Shown here piece after piece: positions 18,777 to 28,289 of a DNA stretch of 64,000 nt. This DNA is from Myxococcales bacterium (GTDB taxonomy: Bacteria > Myxococcota > UBA796 > SXON01): contig SHYX01000025.1 of the NCBI GenBank assembly GCA_009692585.1, positions 5,024 to 69,023 of the forward strand. Direction: 5' to 3'. Positions within the stretch are counted from its first letter, which is position 1. Each line of letters starts with the position of its first letter. The position numbers were made by a program, and so were the translations under genes. The notes under the pieces were generated by a model, which saw only the letters and a program-made list of their open reading frames with translations, was not told the DNA's origin and searched no databases.

Positions 18777-19949
18777 ATGAACCGCATGGACCTGGCCGAT
18801 CAATACGGCGCCCGCAACTACCACCCCCTCCCGGTCATGCTCGTCCGAGGCGAGGGCGCGTGGGTCTGGGACGACGCGGGTACCCGCTACCTCGACATGC
18901 TCTCGGCCTACTCGGCCGTCAACCAAGGCCACCTGCACCCGCGCATCGTCGCGGCGGCGCGGGGCCAACTCGAGCGGATCGCGCTGACCTCCCGTGCCTT
19001 CCACAACGACCAGCTCGGTCCTTTCCTGCAACGACTCGCTGCGCTCAGCGGGTTCGGGCGCGTCCTGCCGATGAACACGGGGGCGGAGGCGGTGGAGACC
19101 GCGCTGAAGGCGGCGCGCAAGTGGGCGCACACCGTCAAGGGTGTCGCGATGGATCACGCCGAGATCATCGTGGCCAACGGAAACTTCCACGGCCGGACGA
19201 CCACGATCGTCAGTTTCAGCACCGAGGAGCAGTACCGCCTCGGCTTCGGGCCGTTCACGCCCGGCTTCTCATCGGTCCCCTTCGGAGACGCGGACGCATT
19301 GGAGGCGGCGATCACCCCTCGGACCGCGGCCGTCCTGCTCGAGCCCATCCAGGGCGAAGGCGGCGTCATCGTGCCTCCCGCCGGGTATTTCGCGCGTGTC
19401 CGGGAGCTGTGTACCCGACACCGGGTGCTCCTCATCCTCGACGAGATCCAGACCGGCCTCTGCCGCACCGGCAGGACCTGGGCCTTCGAACACGAAGGCA
19501 TCCGCCCGGATGGGCTGTGTGTGGGCAAGGCGCTCGGGGGCGGGCTGTACCCGGTGAGCGCCTTCTGCGCGGACGCGGAGTTGATGGACGTCTTCACCCC
19601 CGGGGACCACGGCAGCACCTTCGGCGGCAACCCACTGGGGGCGGCGATCGGGCTCGCGGCGTTGGACGTGCTGGTTGACGAAGAACTCGCCCAACGAGCC
19701 GCGGACAACGGGACGTGGTTCATGGAGCAGTTGCGCGCGTTGCGCTCGCCCGTGGAGGTGCGCGGACGGGGCCTGCTCATCGGCGTGGAGCTGGCTGGTC
19801 CAGCGCGTCCGGTGTGCGAGGCGCTCATGGCCAAGGGAATTCTGGCCAAGGACACCCACGGGACGGTGGTCCGCTTCGCACCGCCGCTGGTCGTGGCCCG
19901 ACACGAGTTGGAAACGGCTATGAGCGTGATCGCCGAGGTGATGCCATAG
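18777..19949 (+). CDS. rocD: Ornithine--oxo-acid transaminase
   Basis: This class III PLP aminotransferase moves the delta-amino group of ornithine to 2-oxoglutarate, giving glutamate semialdehyde. The 390-residue protein shows [18 protein letters not shown] at the N-terminus and [15 protein letters not shown], both typical of ornithine aminotransferase. [18 protein letters not shown] is the cofactor loop. [14 protein letters not shown] and [16 protein letters not shown] provide the PLP Asp and the Schiff-base Lys. It is divergent from the pstS-like gene (35 bp) and overlaps the next gene by about 4 bp. Confidence 0.93.
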   Translation: MNRMDLADQYGARNYHPLPVMLVRGEGAWVWDDAGTRYLDMLSAYSAVNQGHLHPRIVAAARGQLERIALTSRAFHNDQLGPFLQRLAALSGFGRVLPMNTGAEAVETALKAARKWAHTVKGVAMDHAEIIVANGNFHGRTTTIVSFSTEEQYRLGFGPFTPGFSSVPFGDADALEAAITPRTAAVLLEPIQGEGGVIVPPAGYFARVRELCTRHRVLLILDEIQTGLCRTGRTWAFEHEGIRPDGLCVGKALGGGLYPVSAFCADAELMDVFTPGDHGSTFGGNPLGAAIGLAALDVLVDEELAQRAADNGTWFMEQLRALRSPVEVRGRGLLIGVELAGPARPVCEALMAKGILAKDTHGTVVRFAPPLVVARHELETAMSVIAEVMP

Positions 19950-20722
19950 CCCGCATCGAGTACGACTACCCCTACCGCCTGAAGCTCATCCACGGGGACT
20001 TCGCCGAGCTGCGGCTGGAGCGGCGCGGGCGGGCGATCCTCTTTGATCCTGCCTGTGAGCCCACCGAATCGGACATCGTCATCCTGACCGGACCCGCCCC
20101 CACGCGCCTGCGGGGCACCGTCGCGGCGCTCAAGGCCGGCCGCGCGCTCACCGTCGTCGCACCGGACCCGATCTTCGAGTTCCTGGGGCGGCAGGGCAAG
20201 GTGACGGGCGGCAGCGGCCCGCGCACCGTGGACGACCTGAAGATCGACGGCATGCTCTACGCGCCCGCCGGCGGGAACGCGGGGCCCGTCGGCCAGTGGC
20301 TCCAGGCCAGCGTCGCCGCGGCGAAGCCCCGCGCGTCGTTGCGCCGCCTCAAGGACCAGGTTCGCGGCCCTTCCGGTGAGCCGTGGATCGTCGAGCTCAC
20401 CTTTCCCGATGGGGCGCGCCTGCTGCACCTCGACCTGAGCCTGCACGGCGCCACCGACGAACAGTGGTTGTCGCGCGCCGCCGCCCGCTTCGGAAACGCG
20501 GAGTGGACGGTGGTGGGCATGGCCTACGGCGAGGGCGCCGGCGTGCTTCGTCACCTGCCTCGGTTCGGGCCCAACCGGGTGCTCTTCGCGGAGCTGACCA
20601 ACGGCGAACGTCGTGAGTTGGGCCTGGCGACCGAGCTGGTGACGCCGTGGCGGGACCGGCTGGTGGCGGCGTCCGTAGACACCCATGTGTTCGCCACCCA
20701 GACGAGCTTCCGCTTCGAGTGA
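19946..20722 (+). CDS. Putative metallo-beta-lactamase-fold protein lacking metal ligands
   Basis: The 258-residue reading frame starts in the rocD stop region. It begins like UlaG-type MBL-fold hydrolases: [20 protein letters not shown], then FDP and [15 protein letters not shown]. In active relatives the last position would be THxHxDH, but here it is TGPAPTRLR, so the zinc ligands are missing. No ATG, GTG or TTG lies in this frame near the rocD stop. The options are ATA 19946 (overlapping the TAG), ATC 19955 or CTG 19979. It is followed 4 bp later by the metallophosphoesterase gene. The fold is inferred from pattern only and the function is unknown. Confidence 0.5.
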   Translation: MARIEYDYPYRLKLIHGDFAELRLERRGRAILFDPACEPTESDIVILTGPAPTRLRGTVAALKAGRALTVVAPDPIFEFLGRQGKVTGGSGPRTVDDLKIDGMLYAPAGGNAGPVGQWLQASVAAAKPRASLRRLKDQVRGPSGEPWIVELTFPDGARLLHLDLSLHGATDEQWLSRAAARFGNAEWTVVGMAYGEGAGVLRHLPRFGPNRVLFAELTNGERRELGLATELVTPWRDRLVAASVDTHVFATQTSFRFE

Positions 20723-20726
20723 CGAC

Positions 20727-21596
20727 ATGAATCCCGGCGAAGCGTACCGCTACGCACGGGGCATCGCCCGCGGCGTACGCCGGGGCGACCTCTTTCCGCC
20801 CGCGACCCGCATCGGGCCCGCGGGAGCGCCGGGCGGAACCCGGATCCTGGCAAGCGCCGCGAGCGGCCCCAACCAGCTCGCCGCCTGGCAGGTCGTCGAG
20901 CATACCTGCCCCCTTCCGGGCCTCCGGGAGCCGCTCACCGTCCTCCAATTGAGCGACGTGCACCTGCGTGGTCGCGACCCGGATCTGGACTCGCTGTGCG
21001 CTCGGATCACGGCGCTCGCGGCCGATCTCGTCGTCCTCACCGGCGACGTGGTGACGCGGGGCTGGCGTCGTGAGGCGCTCGACCAGTTCCTCGGCGCCCT
21101 GCCGCCGGCTCGGCTCGGTACCTACGCGATCATGGGAAACTGGGAGTACTGGGCGCAGGCGCCGCCGGACACCTGGCGCTACGCGCTCGGCCGACATCGA
21201 ATCCCGTTGCTCCTGGACCAGAGCGTCGACCTCGGCCCGTTGCAGCTCGTCGGCACCGACGACCTGTTGGCCGGACGCCCGGACCTTGCCAAGGCGTTTG
21301 CCGAGGTCGATCTCGGGCGGCCCACCCTGACGCTCACCCACTCGCCGGCGCTCTTCGACGAGATCGCGCGCCCCGGGGTGCCGCTGGTCCTGGCCGGGCA
21401 CACCCACGGGGGTCAAGTGGTGGTTCCCGGCCTCGGCGGCTTCTTCTTGCCTCGCGGCAGCGGCGCCTACCCCTGGGGGTGGTATCGCCGGGATCCGACC
21501 TGGCTCTTCGTGAGCCGCGGCATCGGCTGGTCGATCGCGCCTCTCCGGGTGGCCTGCCCACCGGAGGTCGTGGTTCTGCGCCTGATTCCGCCCTGA
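20727..21596 (+). CDS. Metallophosphoesterase (YkuE/YaeI-like)
   Basis: This 289-residue calcineurin-type phosphoesterase shows the full metal-ligand set: LSDVHLRGRD near residue 75, LVVLTGDVVT near 108, MGNWEYW near 138 (Asn with Glu in place of the usual GNHE), LTHSP near 200 and LAGHTHGGQV near 220. Such two-metal enzymes hydrolyse phosphodiesters; YaeI/YkuE relatives act on lipid or peptidoglycan precursors. The ATG at 20727 is chosen because it follows the previous stop by 4 bp and avoids a longer overlap. No signal peptide is evident. Confidence 0.85.
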   Translation: MNPGEAYRYARGIARGVRRGDLFPPATRIGPAGAPGGTRILASAASGPNQLAAWQVVEHTCPLPGLREPLTVLQLSDVHLRGRDPDLDSLCARITALAADLVVLTGDVVTRGWRREALDQFLGALPPARLGTYAIMGNWEYWAQAPPDTWRYALGRHRIPLLLDQSVDLGPLQLVGTDDLLAGRPDLAKAFAEVDLGRPTLTLTHSPALFDEIARPGVPLVLAGHTHGGQVVVPGLGGFFLPRGSGAYPWGWYRRDPTWLFVSRGIGWSIAPLRVACPPEVVVLRLIPP

Positions 21597-21602
21597 GCGC
21601 CT

Positions 21603-22457
21603 TCAGCGGCGGCCGATCGTCCGCTCCGCCCCCGTGCCGAACGCGCCCTCGGGGTCGAGCATCGTCGCGCAGAAGCTCTGGATCATCCTCGAGCCGCGCA
21701 CCCCGTCGAGCAGCCGATGGTCGAACAGAAACAGCACCGGCAACATCGGCCGCACCGTCGGGTTCCCACCGATGGGCACCACCTCGTCCTGGATGGTGCT
21801 GGTGCCCCAGAAGGTCCCCACCTGCATCAACCGGGACGGCGGCTGGACGTCGGCGCCGCGAAAGAGCACGCCGTCCACCCCCTTGAGCGTGGAGCCGACA
21901 TTGGAGAGCCCGGTGGTGACGCCAACCATCCGGAACACCCGATCCCCCACGTGTGGCAGATTCGCCGCCCTGTCGAGACCATGCAAGAATACCCTGAACA
22001 GCGAGTGGGGTAGCGCCTCGCCAACCGTGAGCAGACTCTTGATGAGCGGGTTTGCGGGTTTGCCCTCCCGCTCGGCGCCCGTGCGCCTGCTGGTGGCCTC
22101 GGCGAGCCCCGCGAGGGTCATCGCGCCGACGTCCTCGACCGACGCCATCGACAGCTCCCGGTCGAGGGCGTCGCTGCCGAGCAGGTTCACCGGCATCGCG
22201 ATGCCGACCGTGGGCAGAAGCACGATCCGCTGGCCGACCACCCGGCCGTTGGCGTAGGGGTGCTCGGTGAGGGTGCGGGCGATCGACGCCGCGACGAGGT
22301 GAGTCAGGGTCACCCTCCGGCCACCCGCCGCGAGGCGGCTCAGATAGGCGCGGGACGCCGTCGCATCGACGGCGAAATTGACGGTGACGAAGGGGTTGTT
22401 CGGTGGCCGAAACCACCACACGATCGCCCGGCGTACGACGTTGGGCCGAGCGCTCAA
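21603..22457 (-). CDS. 2-oxoacid dehydrogenase E2-type acyltransferase domain protein
   Basis: This 284-residue protein is only the catalytic acyltransferase domain of dihydrolipoamide acyltransferases, with no lipoyl or E1/E3-binding domain. It contains the active-site motif FLFDHRLLDGVRGSRM (His-x3-Asp-Gly) near the C-terminus and the preceding TFWGTSTIQDEVVPIGG. Stand-alone domains of this family can act as CoA-dependent acyltransferases, like chloramphenicol acetyltransferase. The TTG at 22457 is chosen: it lies 4 bp after the upstream ATP-grasp stop and gives a normal N-terminus. GTG 22421 is an alternative. It is the last gene of a four-gene operon. Confidence 0.8.
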   Translation of the reverse strand: MSARPNVVRRAIVWWFRPPNNPFVTVNFAVDATASRAYLSRLAAGGRRVTLTHLVAASIARTLTEHPYANGRVVGQRIVLLPTVGIAMPVNLLGSDALDRELSMASVEDVGAMTLAGLAEATSRRTGAEREGKPANPLIKSLLTVGEALPHSLFRVFLHGLDRAANLPHVGDRVFRMVGVTTGLSNVGSTLKGVDGVLFRGADVQPPSRLMQVGTFWGTSTIQDEVVPIGGNPTVRPMLPVLFLFDHRLLDGVRGSRMIQSFCATMLDPEGAFGTGAERTIGRR

Positions 22458-22461
22458 GGGC

Positions 22462-23685
22462 TCAGCCGGCCCACACGCGCACCGTTCGGGCAACGAACTC
22501 GGTAATCTTGCGACACTCGTCGTAGTCGGGGTGACGCAGGTGCATCCAGGCGTGCCCCATGTACCCAGCGCCGACGTCGGCGGTCCGGCTTCCAACCGCC
22601 GGAAGGTGCGCCTCGCCGATGTAGCGCCCGACCTCTTTCTGGACTTCGTCCAGCCCGGTGTACCCCTGGATGCGGCCGTCCCCGCTGGGCCGCAGCGAAA
22701 GCAGACTCGCCGAGAATCGCCGGCTGGGTTGGGGCCGGACCTCTTTTTTGCAGAGCGCCTTGGCCCACTCCACGTACAGGTCCATGTCGTTGGCCCAACA
22801 GTACAGGTCCCAGAAACGAACGCCGGGAGGCCGCGCGCCGATTTCGGAGAAGGCGAGGCCCTTCTGCCCGTAGAACCACTCCATGTGCGTGGGCGACGTG
22901 TGCAACCCCAGCTCGCGGATCACCTTGCGGCCCATCCCCTTGAGCTCGTCGTACCCCGGGGCGTCGATACGATTGGTGGTGACGATGTAGGGGTTGATCC
23001 AGCGGGTGCGCATCGCTTCGAGCACGTTGGGGTAGTAGTGCGAGACCGCCTCGAAGACGACCTCCCCATCGACGGTCAGCGTGTCGTAGAAGCCTTCATG
23101 GCCGGTGATGAACTCCTCCATCATCACCTTGGCGGGGCGATGGCCGAGCCCAGCCTCGCCGAGGGCCGCCTTGAGTTCGTCGTCGCTCTCGACACGGGTG
23201 GTGCCCGAGGCCCCGGCCCCGTCGCGCGGCTTGACGATCACCGGGTACCCGACCTCCTCCACGAAGCGGACCGCGTCAGCCACCGCCTCGACCTCAGCGC
23301 TGCGCGCGCAGGGGATGCCGCGGTTGCGCAAGAACTGCTTCATGATCGACTTGTCGCGACAGAGGGAGACCTGCTCCGGAGTGAGCCCCGGAATGGTGCA
23401 AGCAGCCCGTGCGGACGCGGTCGGCGTCATGATCGCCTCGACCGTGCATTCCAGCCGATCCACCCACTCTCGACGCTGGATCTTGCGCACGCAGTCGACG
23501 AGCGCGCCTTCGTTGGCCATCGACGCGATGTGTTCGTAGCCGTGGAGCCAACTCTTCAATTCGGAGTCCAGGTACTCGGGCGGCGTGTCGCCGATGCCGG
23601 TGACCTTGGCGCCCACCTGGTGGAGGGCGCGCACGAAGAAGCGCTGGTTTGCCGGGAAGTTCGGGGCCATGAACAAGACGTGCAC
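22462..23685 (-). CDS. ATP-grasp ligase (first of tandem pair)
   Basis: This 407-residue ATP-grasp enzyme is of the carboxylate-amine ligase kind. It has an N-terminal pre-grasp Rossmann domain (MHVLFMAPNFPANQRFFVRAL), then the grasp core at about 125-310. Core motifs are CRDKSIMKQFLRNRGIPCAR, YPVIVKPRDGAGASGTTRV (ATP Lys and Gly-rich loop), VMMEEFITGHEG, and SEIGARPPGVRFWD (Mg ligands Glu/Asn region). Such enzymes form amide bonds through an acyl-phosphate. It shares about the same layout as the neighbouring ATP-grasp gene, suggesting a duplicated, diverged pair. Substrates are unknown. Confidence 0.88.
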   Translation of the reverse strand: MHVLFMAPNFPANQRFFVRALHQVGAKVTGIGDTPPEYLDSELKSWLHGYEHIASMANEGALVDCVRKIQRREWVDRLECTVEAIMTPTASARAACTIPGLTPEQVSLCRDKSIMKQFLRNRGIPCARSAEVEAVADAVRFVEEVGYPVIVKPRDGAGASGTTRVESDDELKAALGEAGLGHRPAKVMMEEFITGHEGFYDTLTVDGEVVFEAVSHYYPNVLEAMRTRWINPYIVTTNRIDAPGYDELKGMGRKVIRELGLHTSPTHMEWFYGQKGLAFSEIGARPPGVRFWDLYCWANDMDLYVEWAKALCKKEVRPQPSRRFSASLLSLRPSGDGRIQGYTGLDEVQKEVGRYIGEAHLPAVGSRTADVGAGYMGHAWMHLRHPDYDECRKITEFVARTVRVWAG

Positions 23686-23721
23686 GACGGCTCCAGGGGA
23701 AGGGGGGTCGGGGAGTGGACC

Positions 23722-24930
23722 TCAGACGTACCGGACTTTGACCGTTTCGATGAGGGTTCGGAGTGCGGCCTGCACCACCTCCGTGTCGGGGTGGCGCACG
23801 ATCGCGAACCCGTCGCCCTCGTAGCCCGACGCCTTGCTGGCGCCCACGACCGGAAGCTGCGTCTCCACGACGATCGCACCGACCTTCCGTTGCGCCTCGT
23901 CGAGCCCGTCGACTCCCGCGACCCGGCCGTGGCCCGGCCCGCGGAAGTAGGCGCATCCCGCCGCATATTTTCGTTCGAAGGGGCCATCCACCCGTTCGTC
24001 GATCACCGCCTGCGCCCACGCGTGGTACAGGCTCCGGTCGTAGACGTAGCCCATGACCGTGGTGAATTGCGCACCCGGTGGCCGCGCGCCGACCTCGTTG
24101 ACCACGGCGCTGCCGTCTTTGCGCCGGAACCACTCCATGTGGGTCATGCCCGTGCGCAGGCCGAGCGCTTTGACCGCGGCGACGCCCACGTTCCGGATCG
24201 GGTCGTACTCCGGGCCCGAGATGTCGCGAGGCGCCAGCACACACCATTGGATCCACTCGTTGCGCGTGACGTCCAGCGGCCCGGGCAGGTAGCGCAGGAT
24301 GTTGTGGAACTTGACCTCGCCGTCGATGACGATGGTGTCGAAGCTGTGCTCGTCGCCGGTGACGAATTCCTCGGCGAGGACCTCCCGGGTGGCGCTGGGC
24401 AGGCTCTCGGAGAGCGCGACCTCGAGCTCGGCGGCGTTGTTGACCCGGTAGGTGCCCCGACAGCCGGCGCCGGCCGGCGGCTTGAGCACCACCGGAAAGC
24501 CGACCTCGGCGACGAAGATGCGGGCATCGGCGGCCGAGTGGAGCCGGGCGAACCGAGCGCAGGCAACCCCCGCGGCGCGCAGGGTGTTCTTCATGACGCC
24601 CTTGTCGCGAAAACGCTCGGCGGTGGCGAGATCGACCCCGGGGATCCCCACCAGCTCTCGAGTGCGGGCGATGGCCTCCTGGGCGTTCTCGAGGATGCCG
24701 ATGATCCGGTGCGCGCCGCCGGTCGTGCGCATCACATCGCGACAGGCGGCGGCGAGGCACTCGGGGTCGAGCGCATTGGCGACCCCGTAGTGTAGCGCTC
24801 CAGCCGGCAGCTTCGAGGCCGAGTCCTGCGTGAGCACCACCAGGCGGATGCCGGGAATCCTGGCCGCGGCGCCGACGTACTTGAGGGTGGCGTCCATCAG
24901 GTATGGCGCCACGAAGAAGACCGTTCGCAT
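23722..24930 (-). CDS. ATP-grasp ligase (second of tandem pair)
   Basis: This 402-residue ATP-grasp enzyme is parallel in design to the gene 36 bp downstream. It has a pre-grasp domain (MRTVFFVAPYLMDATLKYVG), FRDKGVMKNTLRAAGVACAR, FPVVLKPPAGAGCRGTYRV, VLAEEFVTGDEHS, and the catalytic-site segment NEVGARPPGAQFTT. The matching GARPPG motif and domain order show the two share ancestry, but overall they have diverged strongly and probably act on different substrates in series. HutD precedes it by 9 bp. Amide ligation is inferred from the family. Confidence 0.88.
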   Translation of the reverse strand: MRTVFFVAPYLMDATLKYVGAAARIPGIRLVVLTQDSASKLPAGALHYGVANALDPECLAAACRDVMRTTGGAHRIIGILENAQEAIARTRELVGIPGVDLATAERFRDKGVMKNTLRAAGVACARFARLHSAADARIFVAEVGFPVVLKPPAGAGCRGTYRVNNAAELEVALSESLPSATREVLAEEFVTGDEHSFDTIVIDGEVKFHNILRYLPGPLDVTRNEWIQWCVLAPRDISGPEYDPIRNVGVAAVKALGLRTGMTHMEWFRRKDGSAVVNEVGARPPGAQFTTVMGYVYDRSLYHAWAQAVIDERVDGPFERKYAAGCAYFRGPGHGRVAGVDGLDEAQRKVGAIVVETQLPVVGASKASGYEGDGFAIVRHPDTEVVQAALRTLIETVKVRYV

Positions 24931-24939
24931 GGGGCCGGC

Positions 24940-25488
24940 TTATCGCGCCGCGACGGGGGCCGTGCTCACCAACAGCGCGCCCCCCTCCGGCGCCTCCACA
25001 TGCGCGGCGCCACCCCGCGCGGCCACGCGCGCCAGGTCGTAGCGGTTCAGGGTGTCGCGGCCCACCACCACCCCATCGACGAGCGCCAGCACGAAGCACT
25101 CCCCGTGCGCGAGCATCCCGGGTCCGATCCGACTCACGCGCACCTGGAGTCCCCGGCGCACCATCACGTTGAAGTCGCGCACCGGTCCGTCGATGAGCGA
25201 GCACGCCCAAACCTCGTCGCCGGAAAATTTCAGGCAGGGGCTCGACAGCGTGACCGTCCGCCGCCCTGCCGTTCCCACGAGGTCGAACCCGTGGCCCTCC
25301 AGCAGGATCAATACCCGATCGACGCCTGGAAACATCGAGAACGGGCCGTCGCCCGCCACCGTGGCGATGGACATCCGCAGCTTGAAGTCCCCCGACGCAG
25401 GCACGCGCCACAGCTCGTGGGTCACGCCGCCGCCGTTGCGCCAGGGCTGGATGTCGGCGTCCGCGAAGCGAACGATGGTCAGGCTCAT
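24940..25488 (-). CDS. HutD family protein
   Basis: This 182-residue cupin-like protein has the HutD N-terminal signature QPWRNGGGVTHELWR followed by FKLRMSIATVAGDGPFSMFPG and DRVLILLEGHG. HutD is found near histidine-utilisation genes in many bacteria, but its biochemical role is not well defined. No hut genes occur here. Instead it is the first gene of an operon with two ATP-grasp ligases and an acyltransferase. It is divergent from the helicase gene by only 21 bp. It may bind a histidine-like or formyl-amino-acid ligand for the pathway, which is speculation. Confidence 0.85.
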   Translation of the reverse strand: MSLTIVRFADADIQPWRNGGGVTHELWRVPASGDFKLRMSIATVAGDGPFSMFPGVDRVLILLEGHGFDLVGTAGRRTVTLSSPCLKFSGDEVWACSLIDGPVRDFNVMVRRGLQVRVSRIGPGMLAHGECFVLALVDGVVVGRDTLNRYDLARVAARGGAAHVEAPEGGALLVSTAPVAAR

Positions 25489-25509
25489 GGCAGCGCATTA
25501 GCGCACTTG

Positions 25510-27546
25510 ATGGCCCAAACACCCCCCATCGTGGCCGAGGAGCTGCGCCTCCTCGACGACGCGTCGGAGCGCCTGGGCCGCGCTGCCGGCCGCACCTACG
25601 CCTCCGAAGACGAGATCATCGGCGAACTGCAACACATCCAGGAGCAGATCCGCGGCGGAAAGTCAGACGACAAGAGCGCCTTTGAACAACAATACGAGCA
25701 CCTTCTGCGCCTGCTGGAGCAACTGCGTCGCGGCCGCCCGACCGAGCGTCCCGACCCGCTCAGCCCCTATTTTGCGCACATGCGCCTGAACACCGACGGC
25801 CGAACCTTCGACGTCTTGCTGGGGAAGGCCACCTGCCTCGAAGACGGGCTGCGCATCGTGGACTGGCGGCACGCGCCCGTCTCACGGGTGTACTACCGCT
25901 ACCAGGAGGGCGACGACTACGAGGAGGAGTTCGGCGAGCGCATGGTCGAGGGGAGGCTCGTCGCCCGGCGCAGCGTATCGATCCGCCAGGGCGAACTGGA
26001 GCGCGTCACCTGCCCACAGGGCAGCTTCCTGAAAGAGGGGGCCACGTGGAGCGCGGTCAGTCAGGCTCCGCCCCGGCTGGCGCCCAAGCCCGAAAAGCAG
26101 ACCGGCGTCGGGAAAAGCGCCTTCTCGACGGGCAAGGCGCTGCGCCAGGACAAACACCTCCCCGACATCGCCGCGCTCATCGATCCCGAGCAGTTCGAGC
26201 TCATCAGCAAGGCCGACAGCGGCCCCGTCGTCATCCGCGGCGGCGCCGGGTCGGGAAAAACCACCGTCGCCCTCCACCGGATCGCCTGGCTGGCCTACCA
26301 GACACCAGGCCGCTTTCCTCCGCACAAGATGCTGGTCGTCGTCTGGGGGCGGGCCCTCCGCGACTACGTGGGCAAAGTGCTCCCCTCCCTGGGTGTCCAG
26401 GGCGTCGGCGTCGCGACCTGGTCCGACATGTCGCGGGCGCTGGTCAAACGCCACTTTCCGGGCCTCCCGAGCCACGCCAACGCCAATACACCCAGCGTTG
26501 TATCACGCATCAAGTTGCACCCCGAGCTCCCGCGCCTGCTCGAAGAGCTGATTCGTGGTCGCCAGGCGCCGCCCACCGGTGCCAGCGCCATCGAAGACTG
26601 GAAGGCCCTCGTCGGGGACAGCGCCATCCTCGGCAAGCTGAGCGGGATCCCCCCACAAGACGTACAGACCGCCATCCTGTGGGCGCGCTCGCAACAGGCT
26701 CAGCTCGCCGCGCGGGCCGACGGCGACAAGACGGCGGAGACCTGGCTCGACGATGAGGACGACGCCCTGCTCCTGCGCGCCTGGCAGCTCCGTGTCGGCA
26801 ACATGAAGGCGCGAGACGGAAGTCAGGTGCGGTTCTCGCACATCGCCGTGGACGAGGTGCAGGACTTCTCTCCCATGGAGATCGCCGTGCTCTTCGGCAT
26901 GTGTGATAAGCATCAATGTATCACGCTCTCCGGCGATACACAGCAACACATCATGGAGAAGGGGGGAAGTCTGCGCTGGCAGGACCTGCTCCTTGGGCTC
27001 GGCATCGCATCCACGGAGCTGAGCACCCTTCGCATCTCCTACAGATCTACGGCGCCCATTGCTGCTTTTTCGCGTGCGGTTCTCGGTCCGCTCGCCGAAG
27101 AGGAGAGCGCACCCGAGACCATGCGCGACGGCCCCGCGGTCGAGGTCATGACCTTTGCCGAACACGGCGCATGTGTCGATGCGTTGGGGATCGCGCTGCG
27201 CACGCTGCTCCGGGAGGAGCCGAAGGCATCGGTGGCGTTGGTCGCCCTGGATGCGGCCACCGCCCGCTTGTACCACGACGGACTGGAGCGCATGGAGATT
27301 CCCGAGCTTCGTCTCGTTGAAGAGGAGGAGTTTGCGTTTGCTCCGGGCGTCGACTGCGTCGATGTCTCCCAGGTGAAGGGCTTGGAGTTCGACTACGTGG
27401 TGGTCGTCGGCGCCAGCCTCGGCGTGTGGTCGGCTCGGCCGCACCACCGGCGCCTGCTGCACGTCGCCGCAACCCGCGCGGTGCATCAGTTGTGGGTCAC
27501 GTGTATCGGTGAGCCGTGCGAAGCCGTCCAGGAGGCGCTGGCCTGA
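25510..27546 (+). CDS. HelD-like superfamily 1 DNA helicase/ATPase
   Basis: The 678-residue protein has an acidic, coiled N-terminal region (about 1-90) and then a UvrD/Rep-type ATPase. Motifs are VVIRGGAGSGKTTVALHRIAW (Walker A, about 250), IAVDEVQDFSPMEIAVL (motif II, about 450), LSGDTQQH (motif III), LRISYRSTAPI (motif IV) and DVSQVKGLEFDYVVVVG then LLHVAATRAVHQLWV (motifs V-VI). The long N-terminus before motif I resembles HelD, which binds RNA polymerase, rather than classical UvrD. The ATG at 25510 is the first start outside the divergent hutD gene. Confidence 0.85.
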   Translation: MAQTPPIVAEELRLLDDASERLGRAAGRTYASEDEIIGELQHIQEQIRGGKSDDKSAFEQQYEHLLRLLEQLRRGRPTERPDPLSPYFAHMRLNTDGRTFDVLLGKATCLEDGLRIVDWRHAPVSRVYYRYQEGDDYEEEFGERMVEGRLVARRSVSIRQGELERVTCPQGSFLKEGATWSAVSQAPPRLAPKPEKQTGVGKSAFSTGKALRQDKHLPDIAALIDPEQFELISKADSGPVVIRGGAGSGKTTVALHRIAWLAYQTPGRFPPHKMLVVVWGRALRDYVGKVLPSLGVQGVGVATWSDMSRALVKRHFPGLPSHANANTPSVVSRIKLHPELPRLLEELIRGRQAPPTGASAIEDWKALVGDSAILGKLSGIPPQDVQTAILWARSQQAQLAARADGDKTAETWLDDEDDALLLRAWQLRVGNMKARDGSQVRFSHIAVDEVQDFSPMEIAVLFGMCDKHQCITLSGDTQQHIMEKGGSLRWQDLLLGLGIASTELSTLRISYRSTAPIAAFSRAVLGPLAEEESAPETMRDGPAVEVMTFAEHGACVDALGIALRTLLREEPKASVALVALDAATARLYHDGLERMEIPELRLVEEEEFAFAPGVDCVDVSQVKGLEFDYVVVVGASLGVWSARPHHRRLLHVAATRAVHQLWVTCIGEPCEAVQEALA

Positions 27547-27548
27547 GC

Positions 27549-28163
27549 TCAGCGGCCGGACATCACCCACGTGTACCCATCGACGCTTCCGTAGGACTCG
27601 TCGGCGAACCGGAGAGCTCGAACGGCGGACTGGACGCAGCGACTGAACTCGGCGTCTTCGACCCGATCTCCGACGATGTGTACATCCGTGGTTCGTCCGT
27701 CCACGACCTCCCAGCTGAGTTCGATCCGGCCCTGCAGGCTCGGGTCACGCTTGAGCGTCGCTTGCGCACAGGACTCGATGCGACCCCGCTGCCCGCGCAT
27801 GGTCTCGGCGAAACGGGGGATGCCCTCGCCCGACGGGGCCTCGGGATGGCGCACCACACCGGGTGGCCGCCCACTGCCGGGTCCGGGCACCGGGCGAGTC
27901 GGGGCCGACGGCGTTGGGGTGCGGGTGATCGGGGCCTCGGGCGGGACCAGAACGAAGGCGGGCATGGGCTGGAGTGGGGGCAGGAGCACGCGATCGACGC
28001 GAACATCCGCGTAGCGCAGCGCGTTCGGGAGCGCGTCGACCGGCGGCAGCGCCCAGGCGCAGGCGACGGCGCCCCATCCCAGGAAGAGCGGCGTGAAGGT
28101 GAGGAGCAGCGCCCGGAACAGGCGGGTGTCGTCGCGCTCGGCGTGGTGGGGATTCGGGTGCAT
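27549..28163 (-). CDS. AgmX/PglI-type C-terminal domain protein
   Basis: This 204-residue protein has one membrane helix near residues 18-38 ([22 protein letters not shown]), a Pro-rich periplasmic linker (about 60-115), and a TonB-like C-terminal domain: [43 protein letters not shown]. This Cys-containing module is characteristic of AgmX/PglI proteins linked to motility complexes in myxobacteria, though it occurs in many other Myxococcota proteins. It ends 2 bp from the convergent helicase gene. The ATG at 28163 is the first sensible start; the longer frame runs antisense to ychF. Confidence 0.7.
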   Translation of the reverse strand: MHPNPHHAERDDTRLFRALLLTFTPLFLGWGAVACAWALPPVDALPNALRYADVRVDRVLLPPLQPMPAFVLVPPEAPITRTPTPSAPTRPVPGPGSGRPPGVVRHPEAPSGEGIPRFAETMRGQRGRIESCAQATLKRDPSLQGRIELSWEVVDGRTTDVHIVGDRVEDAEFSRCVQSAVRALRFADESYGSVDGYTWVMSGR

Positions 28164-28289
28164 CGCGTCTCGGGGCTCCGGTGGGTGACAAGCGAGCGGC
28201 CTTCCGGTTCCCGGCTCATGAGCCGTTGACGGTCGGGCCGGCCGCCGCCGACGTTCTGACCGGTTAGCACCGGCCCCGTCGAGGTTCCC

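Noticed and set aside
22378..24795. An 805-codon plus-strand frame across the ATP-grasp genes
   Set aside because: It is a high-GC shadow. The opposite strand encodes two full ATP-grasp proteins with conserved motifs.
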